The position numbers were made by a program, and so were the translations under genes. Below, in pieces: positions 32,845-41,776 of a stretch of DNA of 64,000 nucleotides; the first letter of the stretch is position 1, and each line of letters opens with the position of its first letter. The notes under the pieces are model-generated. The model had not been told where the DNA came from. It made no database searches and saw only the letters and a program-made list of their open reading frames with translations. Source of the DNA: Actibacterium sp. MT2.3-13A (GTDB lineage: Bacteria > Pseudomonadota > Alphaproteobacteria > Rhodobacterales > Rhodobacteraceae); contig NZ_JAGSOU010000002.1 in assembly GCF_018139985.1 (NCBI RefSeq), forward strand, positions 62,001 through 126,000, written 5' to 3'.

Positions 32845-33652
32845 AGCGGTACTCAAACTCCTTGACGTATCGCTCAAGGTGCTTGTGCGATACGCTTGTG
32901 TGGGTGCCCGCAATAGACTTCTTCAAGTGATTGAAAAAGCTCTCGATCTGGTTGGTGCTGACGCCATCAAGCGTAGCGTATTCGCCTTGGCCGTGGTTGA
33001 CGGTCTTGTGGGTGTAGTCGTCAACCGGCAGAGCCTTCTTGTAGGCGCGGTGTTCGTCGGTGTGAACCTCTGACCCAGGCTTCACGTTGTTAGTAATCTG
33101 CGGGAGCAGAGACCAGCGCTGTTGATCGGGAACGACTTTCAGGATCACGTCACCGCCGCGCTCCATCATGCCCATGACAACGGCCTTGCGCTCACGCCAG
33201 TCCATTCCGGTGGTAACGCCGCCGTAGAAGGTTTCATCGACTTCCACGACCTCACCAGCGCCGCCGAGAGGCGCGTCACCGTCGATAGCGGCCATGTGGT
33301 CGCGGATCAGGCACGCCATGCGCCACGCGGTCTTGTAGGTCACGCCAAGCTGGCGTTGCAGTTCCTTGGCGCTGACGCCGTGCTTGGACGTGGTGAACAG
33401 GAAGATCGCGTAGAACCACAGTTGAAGCGGGGTGCGGCTCTTTTCGAAGATGCTGCCGACCATCGGATGAATGTGATGGCCGCACCATTGGCAAGAATAG
33501 GCTTGCTCGGACTTGAGGCGATACCACTTGGCCGAGCGCTCACACTTGGGGCAGACGTGGCCTTGTCCGAAGCGAACATTAAAAAGATGCTCTAAGCAGG
33601 CGTCATCATTCGGAAACTTCTGAAAGAACTGGCGAACGGTGGTCGGTTTCAT
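32786..33652 (-). CDS. IS1595-family (ISXO2-like) transposase
   Basis: 288 aa, apparently intact. The N-terminal zinc ribbon has two Cys pairs (CPKC and CQWC followed by GHHIHP). The DDE-type catalytic core has D in EVVEVDETFYGG, D in EVHTDEHRAY and E in TNQIESFFNHLKK. Another family mark is TYKTAWRMACLIR. Its 3' end runs into the antisense cargo gene. The ATG at 33652 lies 66 bp inside the right inverted repeat, preceded by GAGGGG. It should be able to move the element because its ends and the target duplication are intact. Confidence 0.93.
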   Translation of the reverse strand: MKPTTVRQFFQKFPNDDACLEHLFNVRFGQGHVCPKCERSAKWYRLKSEQAYSCQWCGHHIHPMVGSIFEKSRTPLQLWFYAIFLFTTSKHGVSAKELQRQLGVTYKTAWRMACLIRDHMAAIDGDAPLGGAGEVVEVDETFYGGVTTGMDWRERKAVVMGMMERGGDVILKVVPDQQRWSLLPQITNNVKPGSEVHTDEHRAYKKALPVDDYTHKTVNHGQGEYATLDGVSTNQIESFFNHLKKSIAGTHTSVSHKHLERYVKEFEYRFNRRMQPETMLDELLSRFH

Positions 33653-33695
33653 GGCTGTGTCCCCTCTGATACTAATCAGATGGGAACGAGGCTAC

Positions 33696-33718
33696 CGTAT
33701 GTCAAGGGGATACACGCC
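33696..33718. repeat. Right terminal inverted repeat of the IS element
   Basis: Read from outside inward on the minus strand it starts GGCGTGTATCCCCTTGAC and ends ATACG. Confidence 0.9.
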
Positions 33719-33726
33719 CAAGATAT
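33719..33726. repeat. Right target-site duplication (CAAGATAT)
   Basis: Exact copy of 32026-32033, showing that the insertion has not decayed or recombined at its ends. Confidence 0.9.
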
Positions 33727-33749
33727 TAACATAATACTGATTATCGGAA

Positions 33750-34442
33750 TCAGCCCAGAGCGTAGCCGGCGCCCCGCACCGTGCGGATCGGGTCTTCTCC
33801 GCCGAACTGGCACAGCGCCTTGCGCAGCCGTCCGATGTGGACGTCGACCGTGCGCGTGTCGACATAGATGTCGCGCCCCCACACCCGGTCGAGCAGTTGC
33901 TCGCGGCTCCAGACGCGGCCCGGTTTTTCCATGAAGGTGCTCAGCAGCCGGAACTCGGTCGGCCCCAGCTTCAGCTGTTCTCCGTCGCGGAAGACCTTGT
34001 GGGTCTCGGAGTCCAGAACGATACCCTGGAATTCCAGCCGCTCTCCGACCGTGGCCGGCCGCGTGCGGCGCAGCTGGGCGCGCACGCGGGCCATCAGCTC
34101 GACCAGCGAATACGGCTTCACCACATAATCGTCGGCGCCGGTCTCAAGCCCCCTCACCCGGTCCACCTCCTCGGCCCGGGCCGAGAGCATGATGATCGGC
34201 ACGCCGCGGGTCTCGGCCCGCGATTTCAGCCGCCGGCACACCTCGATCCCCGAGACCGAGGGCAGCATCCAGTCGAGGACGATGATGTCCGGGACCGCTT
34301 CCTCGGCCAGCAGCAGCGCTTCCTCGCCGTTTTCGGCGCTGGTGACGGCAAAGCCCTCGGCCTCGAGGTTATAGGCGAGCACCTCGCGCTGCGCCGGCTC
34401 GTCCTCGACCACCAGAACGGTGGGCCGCTCGACCGTTGCCAT
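33750..34442 (-). CDS. phoB: Phosphate regulon response regulator PhoB
   Basis: 230 aa OmpR-family regulator. The receiver has acidic residues VVEDEPAQ, phosphoacceptor Asp in IIVLDWMLPSVSG and Lys in DDYVVKPYSLVELMARV; the winged helix is GPTEFRLLSTFMEKPGRVWSREQLLDRVWG followed by RTVDVHIGRLRKAL. Phosphorylated PhoB binds Pho boxes such as the one in front of pstS in this window. Its start overlaps the phoU stop by one base (TAATG), making it the last gene of the pst operon. Confidence 0.96.
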   Translation of the reverse strand: MATVERPTVLVVEDEPAQREVLAYNLEAEGFAVTSAENGEEALLLAEEAVPDIIVLDWMLPSVSGIEVCRRLKSRAETRGVPIIMLSARAEEVDRVRGLETGADDYVVKPYSLVELMARVRAQLRRTRPATVGERLEFQGIVLDSETHKVFRDGEQLKLGPTEFRLLSTFMEKPGRVWSREQLLDRVWGRDIYVDTRTVDVHIGRLRKALCQFGGEDPIRTVRGAGYALG

Positions 34443-35155
34443 TACGGGGCCTCATCGGCGGCAAAGGCGGTGGCGTCGCCCTTGGGGCGGCTGTCCTCGG
34501 GCATTTCGCCGGTGGTCAGGTAGATCACCTGCTCGGCGATCGAGGTCACATGGTCGCCCATGCGCTCGATGTTCTTGGCGATGAAATGCAGGTGCATGCA
34601 GGCGGTGATGTTGCGCGGATCCTCCATCATGAAGGTCAGGAATTCTCGGAACAGCGCGTTGTACATCTGGTCCACTTCCTCGTCCCGCCGGCGCACGTCC
34701 TCGGCGAGTTCGGCGTCGCGCTGGATATAGGCGTCCAGCGCGTCCTTCATCATGCCCTCGACGGTCTTGGCCATGCGCCGGATGGCGCCCGAGGACCCCT
34801 CGATCGGGGCCATCTGGACCAGCACCGAGGTGCGCTTGGCCATGTTCTTGGCATAGTCGCCCACGCGTTCGAGATTGGCGCTGATCTTCATCACGCTGAG
34901 CACGGTCCGCAGGTCCGAGGCGGCGGGCTGGCGCAGCGCCAGAACGCGCGCGGCCTCTTCGTTGACCTGCTCTTCGAGGGCGTCGATGACCCTGTCGTTC
35001 TCGCGCACGCGGCGGGCGAGTTCCTCGTCGCGGTTTTCCAGCGAGTTCGCGGCCGACAGAATGGCCTCCTCGACGAGGCCGCCCATCTTCATGATCAGCG
35101 CCTGGATCGACTCCAAGTCTCGGTCATAGGATTTGACGATATGTTGATCGGGCAT
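34442..35155 (-). CDS. phoU: Phosphate transport regulator PhoU
   Basis: 237 aa, two PhoU three-helix repeats. The start MPDQHIVKSYDRDLESIQALI matches the family; each repeat has an E/DxxxD-type metal cluster (for example SANLERVGDYAKNMAKR and LHFIAKNIERMGDHVTSIAEQ). PhoU links the Pst transporter to PhoR so that the regulon is silent when phosphate is plentiful. It lies between pstB (14 bp) and phoB (1-bp overlap). Confidence 0.95.
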   Translation of the reverse strand: MPDQHIVKSYDRDLESIQALIMKMGGLVEEAILSAANSLENRDEELARRVRENDRVIDALEEQVNEEAARVLALRQPAASDLRTVLSVMKISANLERVGDYAKNMAKRTSVLVQMAPIEGSSGAIRRMAKTVEGMMKDALDAYIQRDAELAEDVRRRDEEVDQMYNALFREFLTFMMEDPRNITACMHLHFIAKNIERMGDHVTSIAEQVIYLTTGEMPEDSRPKGDATAFAADEAP

Positions 35156-35169
35156 GATTGCGGGCCTCC

Positions 35170-35967
35170 CTAGCCGATGCGACCAGTGATGTAGCTTTCC
35201 GTGCGCGGATCGCTGGGATTGGTGAAGATGTGGCCGGTCTCGCCGTATTCGACCAGGTGGCCGAGGTGGAAGAACGCGGTCTTCTGGCTGACCCGCGCCG
35301 CCTGCTGCATGGAGTGGGTCACGATCACCACCGAATAGCTTTCGCGCAGTTCGTCGATCAGTTCCTCGACCTGCGCCGTGGCGATCGGGTCGAGCGCCGA
35401 GCACGGCTCGTCCATCAGCAGCACCTCCGGCTCGGTGGCGATGGCGCGCGCGATGCACAGCCGCTGCTGCTGGCCGCCCGACAGCCCCGTGCCGGGGGCG
35501 TCCAGACGGTCCTTCACCTCGTCCCAGATGGCGCCGCGGCGCAGGGATTTCTCGACGATCTCGTCCAGGTCGGCCTTGTTGCGGGCCAGCCCGTGGATGC
35601 GCGGCCCGTAGGCGATGTTGTCATAGATCGACTTGGGGAACGGGTTGGGCTTCTGGAACACCATGCCGACCTTGGCGCGCAGCTGCACCGGATCGACCTT
35701 GGGGTCGTAGATGTCCTCTCCGTCGAGCAGGATCGTGCCCTCGACGCGGGCGATGTCGATCGTGTCGTTCATCCGGTTCAGGCAGCGGAGAAACGTTGAC
35801 TTGCCGCAGCCCGAGGGACCGATGAAGGCGGTCACCGTCTTGTCCTCGATGTCGATATCGACATCCTTGATCGCGTGATTGTCGCCATAATAGACTTGGC
35901 AGCCCCGCGCGGAAATCTTGACCTCTTTGATGCCCACCGATCTCTCCAGAATTCGCATGTCGTTCAT
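35170..35967 (-). CDS. pstB: Phosphate ABC transporter ATPase PstB
   Basis: 265 aa. Walker [10 protein letters not shown], signature LSGGQQQRL, Walker [14 protein letters not shown] and the switch His in [10 protein letters not shown] are all present. The PstB-specific stretch [15 protein letters not shown] begins the ATPase fold. It drives phosphate import through PstC and PstA. A shorter start at Met4 (MRILERS) is possible. The gene is 14 bp after pstA. Confidence 0.96.
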   Translation of the reverse strand: MNDMRILERSVGIKEVKISARGCQVYYGDNHAIKDVDIDIEDKTVTAFIGPSGCGKSTFLRCLNRMNDTIDIARVEGTILLDGEDIYDPKVDPVQLRAKVGMVFQKPNPFPKSIYDNIAYGPRIHGLARNKADLDEIVEKSLRRGAIWDEVKDRLDAPGTGLSGGQQQRLCIARAIATEPEVLLMDEPCSALDPIATAQVEELIDELRESYSVVIVTHSMQQAARVSQKTAFFHLGHLVEYGETGHIFTNPSDPRTESYITGRIG

Positions 35968-35981
35968 TGCGGCGGTCCCCG

Positions 35982-37349
35982 TTACCAGCGGCGCTCGAAG
36001 CGCCGGCGCAGCAGGATGGCGATGATGTTCATCGTCATCAGGAACAGCAGCAGGATGATGATACCGCCCCAGGCGCGCTCATAATAGGCCGGGTCTGCGC
36101 GTTTCGCCCATTCGTAGATCTGTGCGGGCATCGCCGAGTTCGGATCGAGGAAGCCCGAGCCGATGCCCTGCGGGTAGTTCGAGGCGATGTAGCCCACCAT
36201 CCCGATCAGCAACAGCGGCGCGGTCTCGCCGAGGGCCTGCGCCAGCCCGATGATGGTGCCGGTCAGGATGCCGGGCATCGCCAGCGGCAGGACGTGGTGG
36301 AACACCGACTGCATCTTCGAGGCCCCTACCCCTAGCGCCGCGTCGCGGATCGAGGGCGGCACCGCCTTCAGCGCGGCGCGGGTCGAGATGATGATCGTCG
36401 GCAGCGTCATCAGCGTCAGCACCAGGCCGCCCACCAGGGGCGCCGACTGCGGCAGATGTGCGAACTGAATGAACACCGCGAGGCCGAGGATGCCGAAGAC
36501 GATCGAGGGCACCGCGGCGAGGTTCGAGATGTTCACCTCGATCAGGTCGGTGAAGCGGTTCTTCGGCGCGAATTCCTCAAGATAGATCGACGCCGCCACG
36601 CCGATCGGCAGCGACAGCCCCAGGACCACCAGCATCATGAACAGAGAGCCCAGCATCGACACGCCCATGCCGGCCTGCTCGGGCCGCGATTCGGAGGCGT
36701 CGGCGCCGGTGATGAAGGCCCAGTTGAAGCCTTTGCGCAGCATCCCGGCCGCGACCATCGCATCGGCCAGATCGAGATGCGCGGCGCTGATGTTCTTGTC
36801 GCGCGCGATCGAGTCGCGCGTCACGCGGCCCTTCAGGTAGCCGTCCACCCGGCTGGAGGCGAGCAGGCGGAACTCCACCGTCTCGCCGATTCTGCCGGGG
36901 TTGGCGATGACGTAGTCGCGCACCTGCGCGGCGGCGCTGGCCGACAGCAGGGCGCGGTATTCCTTGGGTTTTTCGAAGGTGCTGTCGATCCCGCGCTCGG
37001 CCAGCATGGTCTGCAGCGCCTCGTCGATCAGCGGGCTGTAGCCGAAGGTGGAGACCTTCTTGATATCCTCGATGTCGCGCGCCCCCTTCTTGTCCAGCTT
37101 GGCCGGGTCCAGATAGACCGGCGCAGTGACGAAGCTTTGCTGGAAGGCGCCCGTGCCGTTGAGCAGGATCACCGACAGCAACGCAATCACGAAGGCCACG
37201 CCGATCGCCACCGCGACCATGCCGTAAAGGCGGAAGCGTTTCTCGGCGGCGTTGCGGCGCCGGGTGCGCGCATCGGTGGCGTAGAGCGAACCGCCGGTCC
37301 GCCCCGCCGGCGCGCCGCGCCGGGGCTGGTTTGCGGAGAGATCGGTCAT
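35982..37349 (-). CDS. pstA: Phosphate ABC transporter permease PstA
   Basis: 455 aa, longer than the roughly 300-aa enteric protein because of an N-terminal extension and a periplasmic insert between the first helix (about residues 47-70) and the permease core. The core starts near residue 235 ([22 protein letters not shown]) and contains the EAA-like loop [23 protein letters not shown]. Such extended forms are usual in alphaproteobacteria. Its start overlaps the pstC stop by 4 bp (ATGA), implying coupled translation. Confidence 0.94.
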   Translation of the reverse strand: MTDLSANQPRRGAPAGRTGGSLYATDARTRRRNAAEKRFRLYGMVAVAIGVAFVIALLSVILLNGTGAFQQSFVTAPVYLDPAKLDKKGARDIEDIKKVSTFGYSPLIDEALQTMLAERGIDSTFEKPKEYRALLSASAAAQVRDYVIANPGRIGETVEFRLLASSRVDGYLKGRVTRDSIARDKNISAAHLDLADAMVAAGMLRKGFNWAFITGADASESRPEQAGMGVSMLGSLFMMLVVLGLSLPIGVAASIYLEEFAPKNRFTDLIEVNISNLAAVPSIVFGILGLAVFIQFAHLPQSAPLVGGLVLTLMTLPTIIISTRAALKAVPPSIRDAALGVGASKMQSVFHHVLPLAMPGILTGTIIGLAQALGETAPLLLIGMVGYIASNYPQGIGSGFLDPNSAMPAQIYEWAKRADPAYYERAWGGIIILLLFLMTMNIIAILLRRRFERRW

Positions 37350-38818
37350 TCGTACTGCTCCCGATACTTGCGGACGATATAAAGCGCGAACACGTTCAGC
37401 CCGAGGGTGATCACGAACAGCGTCATGCCCAGGGCGAAGGCCACCAGCGCCTCGGGCGAGGCGAAATCGGCGTCGCCGGTCAGCTGGCTGACGACCTTGG
37501 CGGTGACGGTGGTCATCGCCTCGAACGGGTTGAGGCTGAGCTTGGCCGCGGCCCCTGCCCCCAGCACCACGATCATGGTCTCGCCGATGGCGCGCGAGGC
37601 GGCCAGCAGGATCGCCCCCACGATCCCCGGCAGCGCGGCGGGCAGCACCACCTGTTTCACGGTTTCCGATTTCGTGGCGCCGAGGCCGAGGCTGCCGTCG
37701 CGCATCGCCTGCGGAACCGCGTTGATGATGTCGTCAGACAGCGAACTGACGAAGGGGATCAGCATCACCCCCATGACCAGGCCGGCGGTCATCACTGCCG
37801 TGCCGCCCTGCATCCAGTTCACGCCCAGCAGCCCGCCCTGCCCGAAGACGCTGACCAGCAGCGGCCCGACGGTCAGCAGCGCGAACAGGCCGTAGACGAT
37901 GGTGGGGATGCCGGCCAGGATCTCCAGCATCGGCTTGGCGATGGCCCGGACTTGCGGGGAGGCGTATTCCGACAGGTAGATCGCGGCGAACAGCCCGATC
38001 GGCACCGCCACCAGCAGCGCGATCAGCGAAATATAGAGCGTCCCCCACAGCAGCGGCAGGATGCCAAGCTCCGATCCGCCGCCGAAGCTCGGGCTCCAGG
38101 TCCGGCCAGTGAAGAAATCCAGCGCCGGGTAGAGGCGGAAGAACTCGGCGGTGTTGAAGATCAGCGACAGGATGATGCCCAGCGTGGTCAGGATGGCGAT
38201 TGTCGAGGCGAGGATAAGCAGCGCCTTGACGCCCGCCTCCACCACGTTGCGGGCGCGGAAATCCTTGTCGGTTCGGGCCAGCGCGAGGGCCAGTCCACCC
38301 AGCGCCAGCGCCAGCACCAGCCCGGTCATCAGCCAGCGCCCGGTGCCGCTCAGCACGCGGTAGCGCTGCGCGGCGGTCAGCACCTCGGGGCGCACCTCCG
38401 CCCCCAGCGCCACGCCGACGCGGCCCAGCAACTCGCGGATATCGGTGGTCTCGGGGCTGAGCGTGCCGGCCTCCTGCGCGGTGATCGCGCCCTGCTGCAC
38501 GGCCAGGTCCAGCCCCTCGGCCACGCGGCGCACGTCGCTCATCACCAGCGACAGGTTGGAACCCTCCCCGATCGCCGTGTCCGGGATCATCCCCGAGACC
38601 CGGCTGTCGATCAGCAGCGGCTGGACCAGCAGCCATCCCATCAGCAGCAGCAGCGCCGGCACCCCCGCCGAGAGTGCGGCGTTGAGCCCGTAGTAGGAGG
38701 GCAGCGAATGCAGGCGCCGCGCATCCCCCCCGGCCGAGCCGAGGGCGCGCCCGCGCCCGAGGAAATATCCGACCCCGCCAAGCGCGATCACGATCAGGAT
38801 GAGCCACAGGACAGGCAT
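37346..38818 (-). CDS. pstC: Phosphate ABC transporter permease PstC
   Basis: 490 aa, also an extended alphaproteobacterial form. The N-terminal part has a helix at about 3-15 and a large insert (about 50-190) before the permease core, which begins near PLLWGTLYISLIALLVAVPIG. The EAA-type coupling loop is SLGLGATKSETVKQVVLPAALPG. It forms the phosphate channel together with PstA. It is separated from pstS by 85 bp holding a hairpin that should lower its expression relative to pstS. Confidence 0.94.
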   Translation of the reverse strand: MPVLWLILIVIALGGVGYFLGRGRALGSAGGDARRLHSLPSYYGLNAALSAGVPALLLLMGWLLVQPLLIDSRVSGMIPDTAIGEGSNLSLVMSDVRRVAEGLDLAVQQGAITAQEAGTLSPETTDIRELLGRVGVALGAEVRPEVLTAAQRYRVLSGTGRWLMTGLVLALALGGLALALARTDKDFRARNVVEAGVKALLILASTIAILTTLGIILSLIFNTAEFFRLYPALDFFTGRTWSPSFGGGSELGILPLLWGTLYISLIALLVAVPIGLFAAIYLSEYASPQVRAIAKPMLEILAGIPTIVYGLFALLTVGPLLVSVFGQGGLLGVNWMQGGTAVMTAGLVMGVMLIPFVSSLSDDIINAVPQAMRDGSLGLGATKSETVKQVVLPAALPGIVGAILLAASRAIGETMIVVLGAGAAAKLSLNPFEAMTTVTAKVVSQLTGDADFASPEALVAFALGMTLFVITLGLNVFALYIVRKYREQYE

Positions 38819-38856
38819 GCGTCCCTCGTTCAGTTGCGGTTGGCCCTAATAGGCAC

Positions 38857-38886
38857 AAAAGAGCGGCGCGGTAAACCGCGCCGCTC
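38857..38886 (-). terminator. Attenuator-like terminator between pstS and pstC
   Basis: A 12-bp perfect stem, GAGCGGCGCGGT with ACCGCGCCGCTC, is followed on the minus strand by TTTT. It lies 18 bp after the pstS stop. Partial termination here would produce more PstS than permease, as is normal for binding-protein systems. Confidence 0.8.
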
Positions 38887-38903
38887 CAAGAAGCGACTGG
38901 CGC

Positions 38904-39935
38904 TCAGTTCATGGTCTTTTCGTCAGCCACGGCGGCCTGGGTCTCGGCCAGCTCGGGGTCCGACACCAGGCCGTAGGCGGCCAGCGGGCCGTCCGGGCCG
39001 GCGATCTCGTCGGCGACGAAGAATTCGGCATATTCCTTCAGGCCGGGGATCACGCCGATATGCGCCTTCTTGATGTAGAAATACAGCGGACGCGACACCG
39101 GGTATTCGCCCGAGGCGATGGTCTCGGTCGAGGGCGCGACGCCCGACATGGTGGCCACTTTCAGCTTGTCGGTGTTGTTCTCGTAGAAGGCCAGGCCGAA
39201 CACGCCCACGCCGTTGCGGTTGGCGTCGATGCGGGCCAGGGTCTCGGTGTAGTCGCCGTCGATATCGACCGAGCGCCCGTCGGTGCGCACGGCGATGCAG
39301 GCGTCCTCGGCGTCGTCCTCGGACATGCCGGCCGCGACCATGGCTTCCAGCGCGCCGGTGGCTTCGCAGCCCGCGGCCAGGACCTTCTCTTCAAAGACTT
39401 CGCGGGTGCCGTGCTTGGTGCCCGGGATGAAAGCGGCGATTTCGGCGTCCGGCAGATCGGCGTTGAAATCCGACCATTTGGTGTAGGGGTTGTCGACCAG
39501 CGCGCCGTCCTTCACCACTTTCGGCGCCAGCGCGTTGTACCAGTCGGCCGGCTCAAAGGCGGCGAAGGCCGGGCCGTCGATCTGGCTGGCGAAGACGATC
39601 CCGTCATAGCCGATGCGGACCTCGATGATGTCGGTCACGCCGGCCTCGGCGCAGGCCTTGATTTCCTTGTCCTTGATCTTGCGCGAGGCGTTCGCGATGT
39701 CGATGGTGTTCTCGCCCACGCCCTCGCAGAAACGCTTCAGACCGGCCGAGGAGCCGCCCGATTCCACGACCGGGGTCGGGAAGTCGAAGTTTTCGCCGAA
39801 GGCTTCGGCCACGATCGAGGCATAGGGAAGGACGGTCGAGGAGCCGGCAATCTGCACGTTGTCGCGCGCGGCGGCGGCGGTGGCAGAAACGGCAGCGATC
39901 GCCAGAGCGGAGGCGGTCAGTTTCACAGAGGACAT
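38904..39935 (-). CDS. pstS: Phosphate-binding periplasmic protein PstS
   Basis: 343 aa. The signal peptide is MSSVKLTASALAIAAVSATAAAA, and the mature part begins RDNVQIAGSSTVLPY. The phosphate-binding loop GSSTV and the block ESGGSSAGLKRFCEGVGENTIDIANASR are the family marks. It binds phosphate in the periplasm and feeds PstCAB. Its promoter region holds a Pho box 70 bp upstream of the ATG, so it should be strongly induced on phosphate limitation. Confidence 0.95.
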   Translation of the reverse strand: MSSVKLTASALAIAAVSATAAAARDNVQIAGSSTVLPYASIVAEAFGENFDFPTPVVESGGSSAGLKRFCEGVGENTIDIANASRKIKDKEIKACAEAGVTDIIEVRIGYDGIVFASQIDGPAFAAFEPADWYNALAPKVVKDGALVDNPYTKWSDFNADLPDAEIAAFIPGTKHGTREVFEEKVLAAGCEATGALEAMVAAGMSEDDAEDACIAVRTDGRSVDIDGDYTETLARIDANRNGVGVFGLAFYENNTDKLKVATMSGVAPSTETIASGEYPVSRPLYFYIKKAHIGVIPGLKEYAEFFVADEIAGPDGPLAAYGLVSDPELAETQAAVADEKTMN

Positions 39936-40004
39936 ATAGAGCTCCTGGTGTCAGTGTCCGGTCGTCAGAAGTGGCGACCCTGCCGCGGTCCCTAGACCCC
40001 GGGC

Positions 40005-40044
40005 ACAATGGTTTTGTGACAGGAGTGTAACGCTTTCGTGACAA
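40005..40044 (-). promoter_or_regulatory. Tandem Pho box upstream of pstS
   Basis: Read on the minus strand there are four 7-mers each separated by 4 bp: TTGTCAC, GCGTTAC, CTGTCAC and CCATTGT. The 11-bp period and the CTGTCAC core match the PhoB site consensus, so two PhoB dimers could bind. It lies 70 bp before the pstS ATG. Confidence 0.8.
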
Positions 40045-40105
40045 CCGCCCTACTCCGCCTGCGACCTTCTGGCACAAAAAAACGCGGGCGCTCGGGCGCG
40101 CGGGG

Positions 40106-41146
40106 CTAAGCCACTGGCAGCATGACGGAAAACGTGCTTCCCTGCCCCGGCTGGCTTTCGATGCGGAAGCGGCCTCGATGGCGGTTGACGATATGTTTGA
40201 CGATGGCCAGGCCCAGCCCGGTGCCCCCCATCTCGCGCGAGCGGTGGCTGTCGACTCGGTAGAATCGCTCGGTGAGTCGCGGAATGTGCACCGGATCGAA
40301 GCCCTCTCCCCGGTCCTGCACGTCGATGCGCACGCCGGGCCCGCGGAAGGCCAGCTCGCGCTCGCTGTGGGTGATGCGGATGCTCACCAGCCCGCCCGAG
40401 CCGCCATATTTGATCGCGTTCTCGATCAGATTGGTGAAAACCTGCACCAGCTGGTCGGCATCGCCCTGGACCTCGACATGCCGGTCGTCGCCGGTCAGTT
40501 CCAGGCGCACCCCGGCCTCGCCGGCCATCGGGCGCAGGGTCTGCACCGTGGACTGAACCAGCGCGACCACGTCCACCCGCCCGCCCGGGCGCATACGCTC
40601 CTCGCTTTCGACGCGGCTGAGCGACAGCAGGTCGCTGACCAGCCGGTTCATGCGCTCGGCCTCGCGCTCCATGATCGTCAGGAACCGCTCGCGCGCCGCC
40701 GCGTCGTTGCGCGCCGGTCCCTTCAGCGTCTCGATGAAGCCCAGCAGCGCGGTCAGCGGCGTCTTCAGCTCATGGCTGACATTGGCCACGAAATCGCGCC
40801 GGATCTGGCCGGCCTGCTCGCGTTCGGTGATGTCCTCGAAACAGACCAGCACCCCGGCCTCGCGGTCCTCGCCCACCGGGCTGGCGCTGACCTGGTAGGT
40901 GGCCTCGCGCGACAGGTCGGTGGTGAGATAGCGGATGGTGCGGCGCTGATGCAGGCGCAGGCTCTCCTCCACGCAGTCCAGCAGCGCCGGCTGGCGCAGC
41001 ACCGAGATGTAATGCCGGCCCAGCCCGCCCCGCCCGAACATCTGGCGCGCGGGTTCGTTCATGGCCGCCACGCGCTCGTCCCGGCTGACCAGCAGCGCTG
41101 GCAGGGGCACCCCGTCCAGGATGGTTGAGATCAGTTCGCTGTTCAT
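40106..41146 (-). CDS. phoR: Phosphate regulon sensor kinase PhoR
   Basis: 346 aa from ATG 41146 (MNSELISTILDGVPLPALLVS). A PAS domain (about 1-115) precedes HisKA with phospho-acceptor His in FVANVSHELKTPLTALLGFIETLKG, then the ATPase domain with NLIENAIKYG, DRGEGF and GTGLGLAIVKHIV. No membrane helices are found in this reading, so it is a shorter form than the enteric PhoR and may rely on PhoU/Pst for location. It is upstream of the pst genes in the same direction. A T run (seven T) follows it on the minus strand. Confidence 0.9.
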   Translation of the reverse strand: MNSELISTILDGVPLPALLVSRDERVAAMNEPARQMFGRGGLGRHYISVLRQPALLDCVEESLRLHQRRTIRYLTTDLSREATYQVSASPVGEDREAGVLVCFEDITEREQAGQIRRDFVANVSHELKTPLTALLGFIETLKGPARNDAAARERFLTIMEREAERMNRLVSDLLSLSRVESEERMRPGGRVDVVALVQSTVQTLRPMAGEAGVRLELTGDDRHVEVQGDADQLVQVFTNLIENAIKYGGSGGLVSIRITHSERELAFRGPGVRIDVQDRGEGFDPVHIPRLTERFYRVDSHRSREMGGTGLGLAIVKHIVNRHRGRFRIESQPGQGSTFSVMLPVA

Positions 41147-41387
41147 CGCATGACGGCCCGCTTGCAGGGGAAAGACGCCGCGCAAGGTTGCCCGGCCGGG
41201 CCGGTTTGTAAACCGGACACGCGCGAAAACGACTTTTCCTCGGCGAATGGTTTGCTTTTGACAGGTTGAGCCAGTTGGGTTTGAATGCGCGGCATGGCAC
41301 GTCGCCGCATTTTTGTATGTCTGAGTAAAAACCAACCATAAGCCGGCCACCCCTCTGGCCAGGTGCCAAGACAGAGAAACCGCGCCG

Positions 41388-41765
41388 ATGTCCCGCCGCC
41401 TTTCGCAGTTGCTCGACCTTCCGGCCACGCCGCCGGCTGAGCCGATGGTGCTGCTGGTGGGCCTGACCGCGGGTGACCTGCCCGGTCGCCACGGGCCGCT
41501 GAGGTCGGCGCGGCTGGAGACGCTGCCCTATATCCTGTTGCATGCGGCGCTGGCGCTGGCGCCCTGGGCCGATTGCGTGGTCTCGCCGCTGGTGAGCGAC
41601 CAGTTCGACGCGCTGGACCTGGCCTGGGAACTGGAGGCCGCCGGCTATCGCGGCCGCTACTATGTGGTCGCGCCGCCCCTGCCCCGGGCCGACCTTGTCC
41701 TGCGCGAGCTCAACGAGATCGCGCCGCGCGTCCAGGTCGAGTTCCTGCCGCGGGTCTGGCACTGA
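41388..41765 (+). CDS. Conserved small protein of unknown function
   Basis: 125 aa, no signal peptide or membrane helix of clear strength. Hydrophobic strands alternate with helices (PMVLLVGLTAGD, ALALAPWADCVVSPLVSD, RGRYYVVAPPLP), suggesting a small Rossmann-like alpha/beta fold. The coding frame shows strong GC third positions, supporting a real gene, and GAGA is upstream of the ATG. It is divergent from phoR (241-bp gap) and convergent with the PLP enzyme gene, 11 bp away. No function is known to me. Confidence 0.7.
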   Translation: MSRRLSQLLDLPATPPAEPMVLLVGLTAGDLPGRHGPLRSARLETLPYILLHAALALAPWADCVVSPLVSDQFDALDLAWELEAAGYRGRYYVVAPPLPRADLVLRELNEIAPRVQVEFLPRVWH

Positions 41766-41776
41766 GGCAGCGCGGC

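Larger units (their letters stand above)
32034..33718. mobile_element. IS1595-family insertion sequence with cargo genes, 1,685 bp, complete
   Basis: The ends are 23-bp imperfect inverted repeats (32034-32056 and 33696-33718; 19 of 23 match), starting GGGGTGTATCCCC on the left and GGCGTGTATCCCC on the right when read inward. Exact 8-bp target copies CAAGATAT flank them. Inside are a transposase on the minus strand and, on the plus strand, a 203-aa membrane protein gene and an overlapping 57-aa gene. The plus-strand cargo is clearly less GC-rich than the neighbouring genes. The element sits between the convergent ends of the FAD oxidoreductase and phoB, breaking no gene. Passenger genes are known in some branches of this family. 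Confidence 0.92.
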
